Shown here in pieces: positions 16,286 through 25,178 of a DNA stretch of 51,733 nt (positions are counted from its first letter, which is position 1; each line of letters begins with the position of its first letter). A model generated the notes under the pieces. The model was not told the origin of the DNA and did not search any database. It saw only the letters and a list, made by a program, of their open reading frames with translations. The stretch lies in assembly GCF_004403185.1 (NCBI RefSeq), contig NZ_SOHJ01000012.1, positions 1 through 51,733 of the forward strand. Direction: 5' to 3'. This stretch comes from Cryobacterium suzukii (GTDB lineage: Bacteria > Actinomycetota > Actinomycetes > Actinomycetales > Microbacteriaceae). The position numbers were made by a program, and so were the translations under genes.

Positions 16286-17169
16286 CGGGTCTCCTTGGGG
16301 TCGAGTACGTCGCGAAGTCCATCGCCGAGCAGATTAAAACCGAGCGCAGTGAGGGCGATGGCAATTCCGGGGAACAGCGCCAGATACGGCGCCTGGGCGA
16401 GGTATTGCTGCGCGCTGGTGAGCATGATCCCCCAGGACGACATGGGGGGCTGAACACCAAGGCCGAGAAAGCTCAGCGTGGACTCGCCGATGATGGCCGC
16501 CGGAATGGCGACTGTCGCCTGCACGATGAACGCGCTCATGGCGTTGGGGGCGATGTACCGGAACATGATCGTCCCGTCCCGAGCACCGTCGGCGACAGCG
16601 CCACTGACGAACTCCTGCTCTCGAATCGCCATCGCCTCGCCACGAGCAATGCGAATCACTTCCGGAACCTGTGACACCGCCAGCGCGATGATGACGTTCG
16701 TGAGGGACGCGCCCAGAATCGCCGCAAGTCCGACCGCGAAGATCAGGAAGGGGAAGGCCAGCATCACGTCAACGATTCGCATGACGACGACATCAACCCA
16801 TCCCCGGTAGAAGCCGGTGATCAGGCCAATGGTGATGCCGATGATAAGTGCCAAGGCCGTGGACATGACTCCGGCCATGAGCGAAACCCGGGCGCCGTTG
16901 GCAATCCGAGCAAACACATCCCGTCCCAGATCATCGGTGCCCAGCAGGTGCGCAAACGAGGGGGTCTGAAGGATAGCGGTAAAGTCCTGCTGGTTCGGAT
17001 CGGTCAACAGGATCGGTCCGAGAATGGCGAACAGCACGAAACCGACGACGAGGATCAGTCCGGTCACGGCCATCGGGCGCCGGGCGAAACGGCGCGCAAC
17101 GCGCTGCCACCGCGGTCGAGGCGTGCTGCTTGCGGCTTTCGGTTTGGCCGTGATCATTTTCTGGCTCAT
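16282..17169 (-). CDS. peptide ABC transporter permease (DppC/OppC type)
   Basis: A 295-residue inner-membrane permease. A basic cytosolic N-terminus (KPKAASSTPRPRWQRVARRF) precedes about six membrane helices. The family N-terminal OppC cap is followed by the BPD transport domain; the ATPase-coupling loop EAMAIREQEFVSGAVADGAR is near residues 185-205. It overlaps both neighbours by four bases. It pairs with the DppB-type permease to form the channel. Confidence 0.92.
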   Translation of the reverse strand: MSQKMITAKPKAASSTPRPRWQRVARRFARRPMAVTGLILVVGFVLFAILGPILLTDPNQQDFTAILQTPSFAHLLGTDDLGRDVFARIANGARVSLMAGVMSTALALIIGITIGLITGFYRGWVDVVVMRIVDVMLAFPFLIFAVGLAAILGASLTNVIIALAVSQVPEVIRIARGEAMAIREQEFVSGAVADGARDGTIMFRYIAPNAMSAFIVQATVAIPAAIIGESTLSFLGLGVQPPMSSWGIMLTSAQQYLAQAPYLALFPGIAIALTALGFNLLGDGLRDVLDPKETR

Positions 17170-18119
17170 CGGGCTCCTCCAGCCAGGCGCATACGTGGAT
17201 TCAGGTAGGCATAGGCGATATCGACCGCCAGGTTGACCAGGACGTACCCGGTGACGGCTACGAGCACGGCACCCTGCAGGACGGGATAGTTGCGCGCCGA
17301 CACGGCGTCAATGATGAGCTTGCCAAAGCCCGGAATGACGAAGATCTGCTCCGTAATAATGGCTCCGCCGATCAGCGCACCGAGTTGGAGACCGAGCACC
17401 GTGACGACGGTGGTCAGACTGTTTCGCAGAGCGTGCTTGACTTCGCGATTACGGCTAACGCCCTTCGACCGTGCTGTTCGCACGTAGTCGGCCGATAGCT
17501 GTCCCAGCAGAGCCGCTCGGGTTTGCCTCATCAAGACCGCCGATAGTCCCGTGCCGAGTACCAGAGCCGGGAGGATCATCCGTCTCAGGTTCTCGCCCGG
17601 GTCTTCCGTGAATGCCACGTAACCGGAGGCCGGAAGAGCCTGTAAGTTGATGGCAAAAAATAGAATGGCCAGCATCCCGAGCCAAAAGTGCGGCACGGAC
17701 AGACCGATGAGTCCGAACACGTTGGCGGCGTAGTCCGCAAAACTTCCGCGCTTCACGGCCGACACGATGCCCGCCGTCAAACCGATCAGTACACCGACCA
17801 GGATGGCCAGCCCGGCCAGTTCGAGGGTGATGGGCAGCCGCTGCAGCAAAATCTCGGCCACGGGAATGCGGTCTCTGGTGGACACACCGAAGTTTCCTTG
17901 CAGCGCCTGCCCGACGTAGTTGAAGTATTGGATCCAGATCGGCTGATTGAGACCGAACTGTTCCCGAATGGCCGCGACAACGGCTGGATCAGCGGTCTCG
18001 CCCGCCAGCACCAGGGCGGGGTCGCCCGGAAGTAGGCGCACCCCGACGAAGACGACGATGCTGGCGAGAAACAGGGTGACGATCGAGGTGATCACCCGTT
18101 GGAGCATAAAACGAGCCAC
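17166..18119 (-). CDS. peptide ABC transporter permease (DppB/OppB type)
   Basis: A 317-residue permease beginning MARFMLQRVITSIVTLFL, the usual DppB opening with a first membrane helix and then RLLPGDPALVLAG. About six helices are present, and the coupling loop RAALLGQLSADYVRTARSKG near 205-225 contacts an ATPase. A GTG at 18119 is used; an internal ATG four codons later is less like the family. It starts 30 bp after the stop of the substrate-binding protein gene and overlaps the next permease gene. Confidence 0.92.
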   Translation of the reverse strand: MARFMLQRVITSIVTLFLASIVVFVGVRLLPGDPALVLAGETADPAVVAAIREQFGLNQPIWIQYFNYVGQALQGNFGVSTRDRIPVAEILLQRLPITLELAGLAILVGVLIGLTAGIVSAVKRGSFADYAANVFGLIGLSVPHFWLGMLAILFFAINLQALPASGYVAFTEDPGENLRRMILPALVLGTGLSAVLMRQTRAALLGQLSADYVRTARSKGVSRNREVKHALRNSLTTVVTVLGLQLGALIGGAIITEQIFVIPGFGKLIIDAVSARNYPVLQGAVLVAVTGYVLVNLAVDIAYAYLNPRMRLAGGAR

Positions 18120-18149
18120 TGGTCCAGCCGTTCCGTATCGGTTTTCGGG

Positions 18150-19700
18150 CTACTTGGTCAGTTCGGCGGTCTTGAAGCGCGGGATCGCGTCGGCGGAGTA
18201 CTCCACCCCGGTGATGCCGGCCAGACCGAGGAACCAGGTGTCGTGATACAGGTAGATGAGCGGCTTGATCTCATCGATCCGATCGAGGGCCTGGGCGTAG
18301 AGGTCCCGGCGAGCATCCGTTTCGGTGACGGACGCCGCCTCGGAAATCAGGGAATCCACCTCGGAATCAGCCATTCGCGAGTAGTTATTGGTGCCGCCGG
18401 TCGTGAGCAGGTCGTTCAGGTCGCCATCCGGGTCCATGCGGCCCGACCACCCGATCAGGAACATGTCGAACTCGCCAGCACGGCCCAGATCAAGCGCCGA
18501 GACGAATTCGACCGGCTTGATCGTGACGTCGAAGCCAACATCGTTCGCCATTTGCTGGATGACTTCAGCCGTTTTCTGGTCGGTCGGTCGCGCGGGGATC
18601 AACAGTTCGACCGGAATCGGGAGCGTCTCGCCCGAGGCCTCTACCAACGCACGGGCGGCGTCGGGATCGAAGTCCACGCACTGGATATCATCGGGTCGGA
18701 ACGCCATTTGTTTCGGCAACGGCACGCAGTCCGGAGTGGTCTGACCCGCGAATACCACCGTGTTCAGGGCATCGCGGTCAATGCTGAGTTCGAAGGCCTT
18801 GCGCAGCTCGACCGAGCTGGCCAGGGGGCTGGACGACATCGTCGGATCGATGTTAATGGTCAGACCCTGATAGCCAATGGCGCTGACGTCGAGAACGTCG
18901 ACCCCGTCGGCACCCAGCTGGTCGACATCGCTCGCGTTGAGGCGCTCAGCAACGTTGATATCGGATGAGCGCAGGTTCGCCGCCCGAATGTTCGGATCGG
19001 TGATGAACTTGTAGGTCACGCCATCGAGCTTGACCAGATCCTTGTCGTAGTAGTAATCAGACTTGGTGAAGTTGATCTCACTGCCGGGAACCCGGTCCGT
19101 GAAATCGAACGGGCCAACGCACACCGGGTCGGTTCCGAAGTCGAGGCCGAGCGTCTCAAGTGCCGTTGGCGACATTATCGCCCCCGCACGGTCGGCGAGT
19201 TGGGCACCCAGGGGGCTGAATGGGCGCGACAGGGTCAGGCGAATGTTGTTATCGTCAACGACTTCGACGCTCTGCAGCGCAGCCAGTTCCTTTTTGCGTG
19301 AGGAGGTATCGAGTGTGAGGTTACGGTCGAGGGTGATCTTCACGGCGTCCGCATTGAACGGTGTTCCGTCGTTGAAGAGGATGCCTTCCCGCAGTGCGAT
19401 ATCAACCGTCAGGCCGTCAGCGCTGGTGACGGGCAGGGACGCAGCGAGTTGCGGCACCAGTTCGAGGCTGTCGTTGGAATCGTAGAGCTTCTCGCAGAAC
19501 GCGGTGAACACGACCCTGGCCACAAACGTGTTGGCGACCGTGGGGTCCAACGTGTCCGGTTCGTCCGACAGCGCGACAACGGCAATTCCGCCGGCCACGA
19601 CCTCGTCGGCGCTGGGCGAGGCCGACGGTGTGGAGGCACACGAGACCAACATTAACGATGCCGCGGCCATGCAACCTATGTTCAACGTTCTTCGAAGCAT
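18150..19700 (-). CDS. peptide ABC transporter substrate-binding lipoprotein (SBP_bac_5)
   Basis: A 516-residue solute-binding protein of the DppA/OppA/GsiB family. The N-terminal signal ends in a lipobox VSCA, so the protein is tethered outside the membrane. Family motifs include DEPDTLDPTVANTFVARVVF near the start of the mature protein, LREGILFNDGTPFNADAVKITLDR near 115-140 and the C-terminal LYAQALDRIDEIKPLIYLYH. ATG at 19700 has GGAG five bases upstream and is preferred over the adjoining ATG at 19703. It is the first gene of the import operon, divergent from the TauE/SafE gene; the shared 92-bp gap holds a strong palindrome. Association with gamma-glutamyltransferase suggests it binds gamma-glutamyl peptides such as glutathione, as GsiB does; this is not proven by sequence. 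Confidence 0.92.
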   Translation of the reverse strand: MLRRTLNIGCMAAASLMLVSCASTPSASPSADEVVAGGIAVVALSDEPDTLDPTVANTFVARVVFTAFCEKLYDSNDSLELVPQLAASLPVTSADGLTVDIALREGILFNDGTPFNADAVKITLDRNLTLDTSSRKKELAALQSVEVVDDNNIRLTLSRPFSPLGAQLADRAGAIMSPTALETLGLDFGTDPVCVGPFDFTDRVPGSEINFTKSDYYYDKDLVKLDGVTYKFITDPNIRAANLRSSDINVAERLNASDVDQLGADGVDVLDVSAIGYQGLTINIDPTMSSSPLASSVELRKAFELSIDRDALNTVVFAGQTTPDCVPLPKQMAFRPDDIQCVDFDPDAARALVEASGETLPIPVELLIPARPTDQKTAEVIQQMANDVGFDVTIKPVEFVSALDLGRAGEFDMFLIGWSGRMDPDGDLNDLLTTGGTNNYSRMADSEVDSLISEAASVTETDARRDLYAQALDRIDEIKPLIYLYHDTWFLGLAGITGVEYSADAIPRFKTAELTK

Positions 19701-19744
19701 CATGTCTCCAGTGGAAGTAGTGAAAAAGTTCGTCCGTTGTTTGG

Positions 19745-19760
19745 ATACTGTATACGGTAT
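19745..19760. promoter_or_regulatory. palindromic operator candidate for the GntR/FCD regulator
   Basis: ATACTGTATACGGTAT is a near-perfect palindrome (14 of 16 positions symmetric) centred on GTATAC. It lies midway between the divergent importer and TauE/SafE genes, between a possible plus-strand -35 (TTGTTT, 19737-19742) and -10 (TATAGA, 19758-19763). FCD-type GntR proteins commonly bind GTATAC-centred dyads, and one is encoded in this locus. Confidence 0.6.
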
Positions 19761-19792
19761 AGAGACAGATCGTCTACGAAAAGGACAACACC

Positions 19793-20569
19793 ATGGAAAT
19801 TGAGATAGGCCTCCTCAACGGCACGATTATCTTCGTGGCGGGGATCGTGGCCGGAATCATCAACGTGGTGGCCGGCGCGGGCACGCTGATCACTTTTCCA
19901 ACCCTGCTCGCCCTCGGAATCCCGCCGATCACGGCGAATGTGTCGAACACAGTCGGCCTGGTACCGGCCTCCGTCACTGGCGCCTACGGCTACCGACGAG
20001 AACTCCAGGGCCAGTGGCGCGCCGTGGGGCTCATGGCCGTCTTCTCTGCCATTGGCGGCATCGTCGGCGGCATCCTGCTGCTGGTTCTGCCGGCATCCGC
20101 ATTCTCCGTTGTTGTTCCGTACCTGCTGCTCCTTGCGGGTGTGCTCTCCGCAATACAGCCGCGCATCGCGCGATTCGTGCGGCGCAAATCTGACGTAGCC
20201 CATGCAGACACCCGCCCTGTGGCCATTGGTCTGATCCTTGGCGTGCTCGCGACAGGCGTGTACGGCGGCTATTTCGGTGCCGCCCAGGGCGTGGTATTAC
20301 TCGCCCTCCTCGGGATTCTCTGGTCGACCGACATGCACCGCGCCAACGGGGCCAAGAACGTTCTGGCCGGTGTCGCCAACGTCGTGTCGGCGGTGATCTT
20401 CATTTCCAGCGGCACGGTCGACTGGATGATTGCTGTCCTGATCGGCGTGGGCTCGGCGCTCGGCGGCTGGCTCGGCGCCAGAATCGGACGGCGCCTGCCC
20501 GCTCCGGTACTGCGCACGATTCTCGTGATCGTCGCGCTGACGGCCGCGGTCGTGCTGCTGGTCACCTAG
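19793..20569 (+). CDS. sulfite exporter TauE/SafE family membrane protein
   Basis: A 258-residue polytopic membrane protein with about eight helices in two repeats. The motif GIVAGIINVVAGAGTLITFPTLL near residues 15-38 and its second half GVYGGYFGAAQGVVLLALL near 150-170 are the paired signatures of the family, which exports sulfite, sulfoacetate or related organic anions. AAAGGA lies seven bases before the ATG. It is divergent from the peptide importer and shares its control region, so it may remove a sulphur product formed when imported sulphur-containing peptides are broken down. Other anions are equally possible. Confidence 0.88.
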   Translation: MEIEIGLLNGTIIFVAGIVAGIINVVAGAGTLITFPTLLALGIPPITANVSNTVGLVPASVTGAYGYRRELQGQWRAVGLMAVFSAIGGIVGGILLLVLPASAFSVVVPYLLLLAGVLSAIQPRIARFVRRKSDVAHADTRPVAIGLILGVLATGVYGGYFGAAQGVVLLALLGILWSTDMHRANGAKNVLAGVANVVSAVIFISSGTVDWMIAVLIGVGSALGGWLGARIGRRLPAPVLRTILVIVALTAAVVLLVT

Positions 20570-20604
20570 TCACTCCGGTCAGGCAATCTGACAGACTGGA
20601 TGAA

Positions 20605-21498
20605 ATGATGCTCACCGACAACGATGTCCCAGCTTGGTGGCGCGGCCTTGGCCTACCCGGACTGGTCGACTTGCACACCCATTTTCTCCCAGAGCGGATG
20701 CTGCGGCGCGTCTGGGCCCACTTCGACGAGATCGAACCGCTGATCGGCCAGGCGTGGCCGATCCAGTACCGAGACGATCAACAGTCGCGACTGGCGACGA
20801 TACGCCGGCTGGGCGTGCGCCGTTTCACCGCGCTGTCCTATGCGCATCGCCCGGGCATGGCGGCTTCCCTGACTGACTTCTCACTCGGACTGGCCGCCGA
20901 AAACGCCGATTGCGTGCCGAGCGCCACGTTCTACCCGGAAGAGGGCGTGCTCGATCAGGTTCAGTCCGCCCTCGACCGAGGTGCGCGTGTGTTCAAGATC
21001 CATGCGCAGATCGGGGCGTTCGACCTGCGGGAACCGGTACTCGACCCGGTCTGGGGGTTGCTCGCAGACGCCGGAATTCCGGTCGTGATCCATGTCGGCA
21101 GCGGGCCGGTATCGCGGCCGGGTATCACCGGGCCGGACAAGCTTGCGGGGGTGTTGGCGCGGCATCCGCTGTTGACAGCCGTCGTCGCCCATCTCGGTGC
21201 CCCGGAGTACGGCGAGTTTCTCGATCTCGCCGAACGCTATCCGTGGGTGCACCTCGACACCACCATGGCCTTCACCAGTTTCTTCGAGCAGCTCGCGCCG
21301 TTCGACCCTGCGCTGCTGCCACGGCTGGCCGACCTGCCCGACCGGGTGGTGCTCGGCAGCGACTTTCCCAACATTCCGTACCCGTATGCGCACCAGCTCG
21401 AGTCGCTCGAACGACTGCGTGACCGCGAGCCCAGGCTCGACGACAACTGGCTGCGCGCTGTCTGCTGGTATAACGGTCTGCGGCTGATCGGCGAATAG
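20605..21498 (+). CDS. amidohydrolase family protein (Amidohydro_2 type)
   Basis: A 297-residue metal-dependent TIM-barrel hydrolase or decarboxylase. Metal-binding landmarks are present: DLHTHF near residue 23, KIHAQIG near 132, VIHVGSG near 155, AHLGAPE near 195 and GSDFPN near 249. Such enzymes act on cyclic amides, lactones or aromatic acids. It begins 35 bp after the TauE/SafE gene and may be co-transcribed, or start from its own promoter because no Shine-Dalgarno is clear. No link to the peptide import locus can be shown from sequence. Confidence 0.85.
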   Translation: MMLTDNDVPAWWRGLGLPGLVDLHTHFLPERMLRRVWAHFDEIEPLIGQAWPIQYRDDQQSRLATIRRLGVRRFTALSYAHRPGMAASLTDFSLGLAAENADCVPSATFYPEEGVLDQVQSALDRGARVFKIHAQIGAFDLREPVLDPVWGLLADAGIPVVIHVGSGPVSRPGITGPDKLAGVLARHPLLTAVVAHLGAPEYGEFLDLAERYPWVHLDTTMAFTSFFEQLAPFDPALLPRLADLPDRVVLGSDFPNIPYPYAHQLESLERLRDREPRLDDNWLRAVCWYNGLRLIGE

Positions 21499-21707
21499 GG
21501 CCACGATCCGCGTCCACTAGGCCACCGACCAGATCCACCAGGCCGATTGAGAGAACTATACGGTTTGGTCCAGCTCCTCTACCAGGGGCAGGACCAAGCC
21601 GTATTTTGGCGTCCATGCACAATGCTGCCGCTACCGGCCATATGATCCATCTTGCTGCTATGACGAGCATTATCCATCAACTCACTACGCCGAATTCGAG
21701 GACGACC

Positions 21708-22145
21708 ATGACACCGGCCACCGATCTCTCCCGCCGCGCCGTTATATTGATCGGGAGCGCGGGCACCGCTGCTGTGCTTGCCGGTTGCTCGACCGAATCG
21801 TCTGCCGGAGTGGAGGCTGGTGGCCAGACGGCGGCGTCCGCGGGCGCGCCTCAAGAGGTCGCCAAGCTTGCCGATATCCCGGTCGGCGGCTCCATTTCGG
21901 CCACCCTGGAGGGGAAACCGATTCTGGTTTCACAGCCGACCGAAGGTAGTGTCATTGCCTTTAGTGCCATCTGCACGCACCAGGGTTGTGTCGTCAAACC
22001 CGGGGGCAGCGAATTCGATTGCCCGTGCCACCAGTCACGCTTCAACGGGGCAACCGGAGAGGTGCTTGATGGCCCCGCGCCCTCGCCGCTGGAAAAGATT
22101 GCGGTGCACGTCACCGGCGGCGTCGTACTCACCTCTCGACGCTAG
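21708..22145 (+). CDS. Rieske (2Fe-2S) protein with TAT-like lipoprotein signal
   Basis: A 145-residue exported Rieske protein. The N-terminus has a twin-arginine SRRAV followed by a hydrophobic stretch and a lipobox LAGC (Cys27), so it is probably folded with its cluster in the cytosol, exported by Tat and lipid-anchored. The cluster ligands are Cys89/His91 in CTHQGC and Cys105/His108 in CPCHQSRF, with Cys94 and Cys107 placed to form the usual disulfide. It lacks the transmembrane helices of cytochrome bc1 Rieske proteins. GAGGA precedes the ATG at 21708; longer in-frame N-termini lack a signal. It converges on a lipoprotein gene and shares the CTAG that holds both stop codons. It likely passes electrons outside the membrane, perhaps with the multicopper oxidase nearby. 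Confidence 0.9.
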   Translation: MTPATDLSRRAVILIGSAGTAAVLAGCSTESSAGVEAGGQTAASAGAPQEVAKLADIPVGGSISATLEGKPILVSQPTEGSVIAFSAICTHQGCVVKPGGSEFDCPCHQSRFNGATGEVLDGPAPSPLEKIAVHVTGGVVLTSRR

Positions 22146-23182
22146 CCGTCGTTGCTTCCCTTGCCGTCGCCGGAGCCGCCATTATCGGAGTCGTCCTGGC
22201 TGCCGTGGCCGCTGTTCTCGTCGGTGTCGTGGCCCGAATCGGACCCGTGGCCCGAACTGCCGCTGTCGTCGACCGTGTCATCGACGCTGGGGCCGGAGTT
22301 ACTGCTTTCCCCTCGTCCGTCGCTGTCATCGGGAGCGTCGGTGACGTCGTCACTGCCGTTACCCGATCCGATGCGTCCGTCGCTGTCGTCGGGCGCGGCG
22401 TCGTGGTTATGGTCCGAAGCAGCTTCGGTGGCTGCCGGCGCTGGCGCTGGCTCGATTGCCATATCCACACCGACCCCGGCGGTCGAGCGGGGGGAAACGG
22501 TGACTGCTTCCAGCTTGGTGTGCGCCGCGCGCGCGATGCCGTTTTGAACCGATTTTATAAGATCATCGCTGAGTAGCGGGCCGGTGTAGGTCACGTCGAG
22601 CTCACCGGTGCGGAGGGTGGTGGAGTAGTTGCCGAGCGCGTCCGACAGGATGCCTTCCCTGGCGATGGACTCCTCCAGTGCAGCAGGACTGGTCGCCCGA
22701 ACCGCGAACCGGAGATCGTGTACCAGAACCTCGGCGACGTGGTAGTGGTCCACCCCGGAAACCACTGGGTCCTGGAAGTACGCACGGTTGGCCAGTTCCC
22801 CGGCTTCGGCAACGGTACCCCCCATCGGCAAGGCCACGATCAGCTCCGGCACGAGGTGCTCGAGCGAGGCGGGGTCGAGGACGTCGGGAGAGATGTCGGA
22901 CAGGTGTATCTGGCTTTGGTTTGCCGCATCATCGAGCACCGTGCGAAGCGCGGCGAGATCGGCGTCGGGAGTCGAGTGGATTGCGATCACCACCCGGCGT
23001 CGAACCATCAGCCCGTCGTAGGTCACAGTAGGTCGGTCGTTGCCCGCATCGGTACCCGTCTCAGCGTCGCCGGTCAATCCGGCCGAAACGGGAGCGGTTG
23101 TAGGGGGTGACGCCACGGCGGTGCATCCGCTCAGTGCGAACGCGATGAGTACCGCCGTAACGATCTTGGTGACATTGTTCAT
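22142..23182 (-). CDS. lipoprotein with acidic His/Ser/Gly-rich tail, unknown function
   Basis: A 346-residue predicted lipoprotein: MNNVTKIVTAVLIAFALSGC places the lipid on Cys20. A folded region follows (about residues 45-230; IAIHSTPDADLAALRTVL opens it), with an AYFQDPVVSGVDHYH segment. The last 90 residues are low complexity, built of Asp, Ser, Gly, Asn and scattered His (DDSDGR, SGHGSDSGHD), and could bind metal or span the cell wall. The ATG at 23182 is one base after the multicopper oxidase stop, so the two are co-expressed. The tail and the neighbour suggest a copper-related or oxidase-accessory role, but I recognise no family. Confidence 0.75.
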   Translation of the reverse strand: MNNVTKIVTAVLIAFALSGCTAVASPPTTAPVSAGLTGDAETGTDAGNDRPTVTYDGLMVRRRVVIAIHSTPDADLAALRTVLDDAANQSQIHLSDISPDVLDPASLEHLVPELIVALPMGGTVAEAGELANRAYFQDPVVSGVDHYHVAEVLVHDLRFAVRATSPAALEESIAREGILSDALGNYSTTLRTGELDVTYTGPLLSDDLIKSVQNGIARAAHTKLEAVTVSPRSTAGVGVDMAIEPAPAPAATEAASDHNHDAAPDDSDGRIGSGNGSDDVTDAPDDSDGRGESSNSGPSVDDTVDDSGSSGHGSDSGHDTDENSGHGSQDDSDNGGSGDGKGSNDG

Positions 23183-23183
23183 C

Positions 23184-24866
23184 TTAGGTTCCCGCCGCAA
23201 ACCCGGGCCGGTACACCGGCGGATACGAAGTCATGGGAGTGGTGTCCACGACCGGATAGTCCGAGCTGACCGGGTCGTTGTTTCGCCAGTCCCCGACCGA
23301 GAACTGCACCATCATGTCGTGGTCTTCATGCACCAGGTTGTGGCAGTGCACCATGTACCGTCCGCCGGCGTGGGCACCGGTGTTGAACTGCATCAGCACG
23401 GTGATGGATTCGTTCTCTCCCGCATAGAAGACGTCTTTTGGCCCACCCTCCCACGGGAATGGCTTGCCACCATTGGTGTTTCGGGCGATGATTTTGGCGT
23501 CGATCAGGTGAATGTGCACGGGGTGGAACCAGCCTCCGGACTCGTTCGTGATGGTCCACTGCTCAACGGAGTACGGCTGGGGGCTGGCGAAGCACCGGGA
23601 GAACCCGGATGCCGCCACGTCCTCCCACGTCTCCCCGTTGATGGTCCACTCTCCGCCCTGGCGCTGCACTCGAAGTATCCGCTTCGCTACCGCCATCTCC
23701 GGGGTCAGCTTCATCACGTCGAGGCCACCACGCTGCGGGTTTGCCGAGCCACCGTCGTCGAGCGTTGTGGGGATGGCGGAGATCGACCCGACCGTGGAAC
23801 CCGAGTCGGCCACGACCTGAAACCGCATAATCTTGTTCGTGTTGGCGAAGTTGACGTTGTTCTTGTTGCTCAGGTTGCGCATCTCGATCATCTGGCCAAC
23901 CTTGTACTTGCGAAAGTCGATCAGGATCTCGTAGCGCTCCGCCGTGCCCTGTCGCCAGGACTGCACCGCCTCCACCTTGGGCGTCATGCCGCCGTCGGTG
24001 CCGACGACGTAGAACGGGTCACCGGTGGACAGCATGGGTCGATAGGAGCGTGTGATCGAGGCCACGAGAACTCGAAAGCGGTAGATGCGCGGCTTGACCT
24101 TCATCGTCGGCCACGGCACCCCGTTGACCATGATCACGTCACCCCACAGACCCGCGTGGCCGTTGTCGTTAAATCCCAGGGAGCCATCGGCGTTGAACAT
24201 TGCGTCCGAGATCATCAGCGGCACGTCGAACTCGCCCTGAGGCAGCTGCGCCTGCTCGTACTGGTCCGACATTGGGTAAAAACCCGCGAGCCCTGAGTAC
24301 ACATTCTGGCTCGTGACCAGGTGGTTGTGGTCGTGGTACCAGAGCGTGCGCGCCGACTGCCAATTGGGGTACTGGTAGTTCTTGACTTTGCCCGGAGCCG
24401 TGAAGTCGTTGGCGTACCCGTCGTACTGGGGCAGCGACGCCGAGCCGTGCATATGGGTGACGGTGTTGAACGCCGACGGGTGCAGGAGCCCTGTTGCCGG
24501 CAAGGCGTTGCGGATGCGTACCTCGGTTCGGGTGCCCTGTCGCACCCGAATGGTCGGGCCGGGGAAAACACCGTTGTACCCCGCCAGGGTGGTGGAGAGC
24601 CCCGGAAGGATCCGGGCCTGCGCCAGCTTCTCGGTGAGGGCGAATTTGGCGAATGGCCGAGCCGGGTCGCCATCATCGAAGCCCGTGGCGTACGGCACCA
24701 GCTCGGGCGGGCGGCGGAACACGCCCCGGTACGGGACCGGCATGTTCGCGGGCGCCAACAGACTCGGGGTGGGGACCGGGTCCGACATCCTGGCCATGCC
24801 AAGGGCGCTCATCGCGCCGGCGGCGCCCACTGCGCCCAACTGCAGTACTTCCCTACGTGTCGTCAT
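23184..24866 (-). CDS. multicopper oxidase (CotA/bilirubin-oxidase-like), Tat-exported
   Basis: A 560-residue three-cupredoxin oxidase that couples substrate or metal oxidation to reduction of oxygen to water. A twin-arginine signal opens the protein (TTRREVLQLG) with a hydrophobic helix ending about residue 25. All four copper-binding motifs are present: THMHG (138-140), WYHDHNH (176-182), HPVHIHL (near 447) and HCHNLVHEDHDMM (near 506-518), the last including the type 1 Cys and axial Met. The order and spacing are closest to CotA, bilirubin oxidase and CueO relatives. GGAG lies before the ATG at 24866. A metal-binding-looking lipoprotein gene follows by one base. Substrate could be Cu(I), Mn(II), phenols or pigments. 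Confidence 0.92.
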   Translation of the reverse strand: MTTRREVLQLGAVGAAGAMSALGMARMSDPVPTPSLLAPANMPVPYRGVFRRPPELVPYATGFDDGDPARPFAKFALTEKLAQARILPGLSTTLAGYNGVFPGPTIRVRQGTRTEVRIRNALPATGLLHPSAFNTVTHMHGSASLPQYDGYANDFTAPGKVKNYQYPNWQSARTLWYHDHNHLVTSQNVYSGLAGFYPMSDQYEQAQLPQGEFDVPLMISDAMFNADGSLGFNDNGHAGLWGDVIMVNGVPWPTMKVKPRIYRFRVLVASITRSYRPMLSTGDPFYVVGTDGGMTPKVEAVQSWRQGTAERYEILIDFRKYKVGQMIEMRNLSNKNNVNFANTNKIMRFQVVADSGSTVGSISAIPTTLDDGGSANPQRGGLDVMKLTPEMAVAKRILRVQRQGGEWTINGETWEDVAASGFSRCFASPQPYSVEQWTITNESGGWFHPVHIHLIDAKIIARNTNGGKPFPWEGGPKDVFYAGENESITVLMQFNTGAHAGGRYMVHCHNLVHEDHDMMVQFSVGDWRNNDPVSSDYPVVDTTPMTSYPPVYRPGFAAGT

Positions 24867-25178
24867 AATCACTCCGGAGTGGTGCGTCGAGATGAGTTCA
24901 CGATGAAGAATGCCGTGGCGGCCTTGTGGAAACCTTAGGCTGGCGTAGTGTTCGTGTGCGCGCTCGGGAACTGACCCGTTGCGCTGATTACTGGTCGCAA
25001 TCGCATGCTGTCGTCTCCTCAGCTCGCCGCTCGACACGTCACGGCGAATTCAAGCGCCATTACGCCCCTTGAGCGAGGATTCGTTGCGAGAAATCGCAAG
25101 AAAACGCCGTGCATCGCCCGATACTCTGTAGTGGCACGCCCGCCGCGACCGCGGCACTCATTCGAATCGGAGGTTCCC
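24867..25178. other. divergent intergenic region with a small perfect hairpin
   Basis: This 312-bp gap separates the multicopper oxidase and DUF6421 genes, so it should hold both promoters. TTGCGA-GAAA-TCGCAA at 25081-25096 is a perfect six-base stem with a GAAA loop; it has no T-run and could be an operator or leader hairpin. CGATACTCT near 25119 may be the -10 of the DUF6421 gene. No small gene or RNA is convincing. Confidence 0.4.

Noticed and set aside
23040..24296. 418-codon open frame antisense to the multicopper oxidase gene
   Set aside because: The opposite strand has all four copper motifs; this frame is compositionally a shadow.
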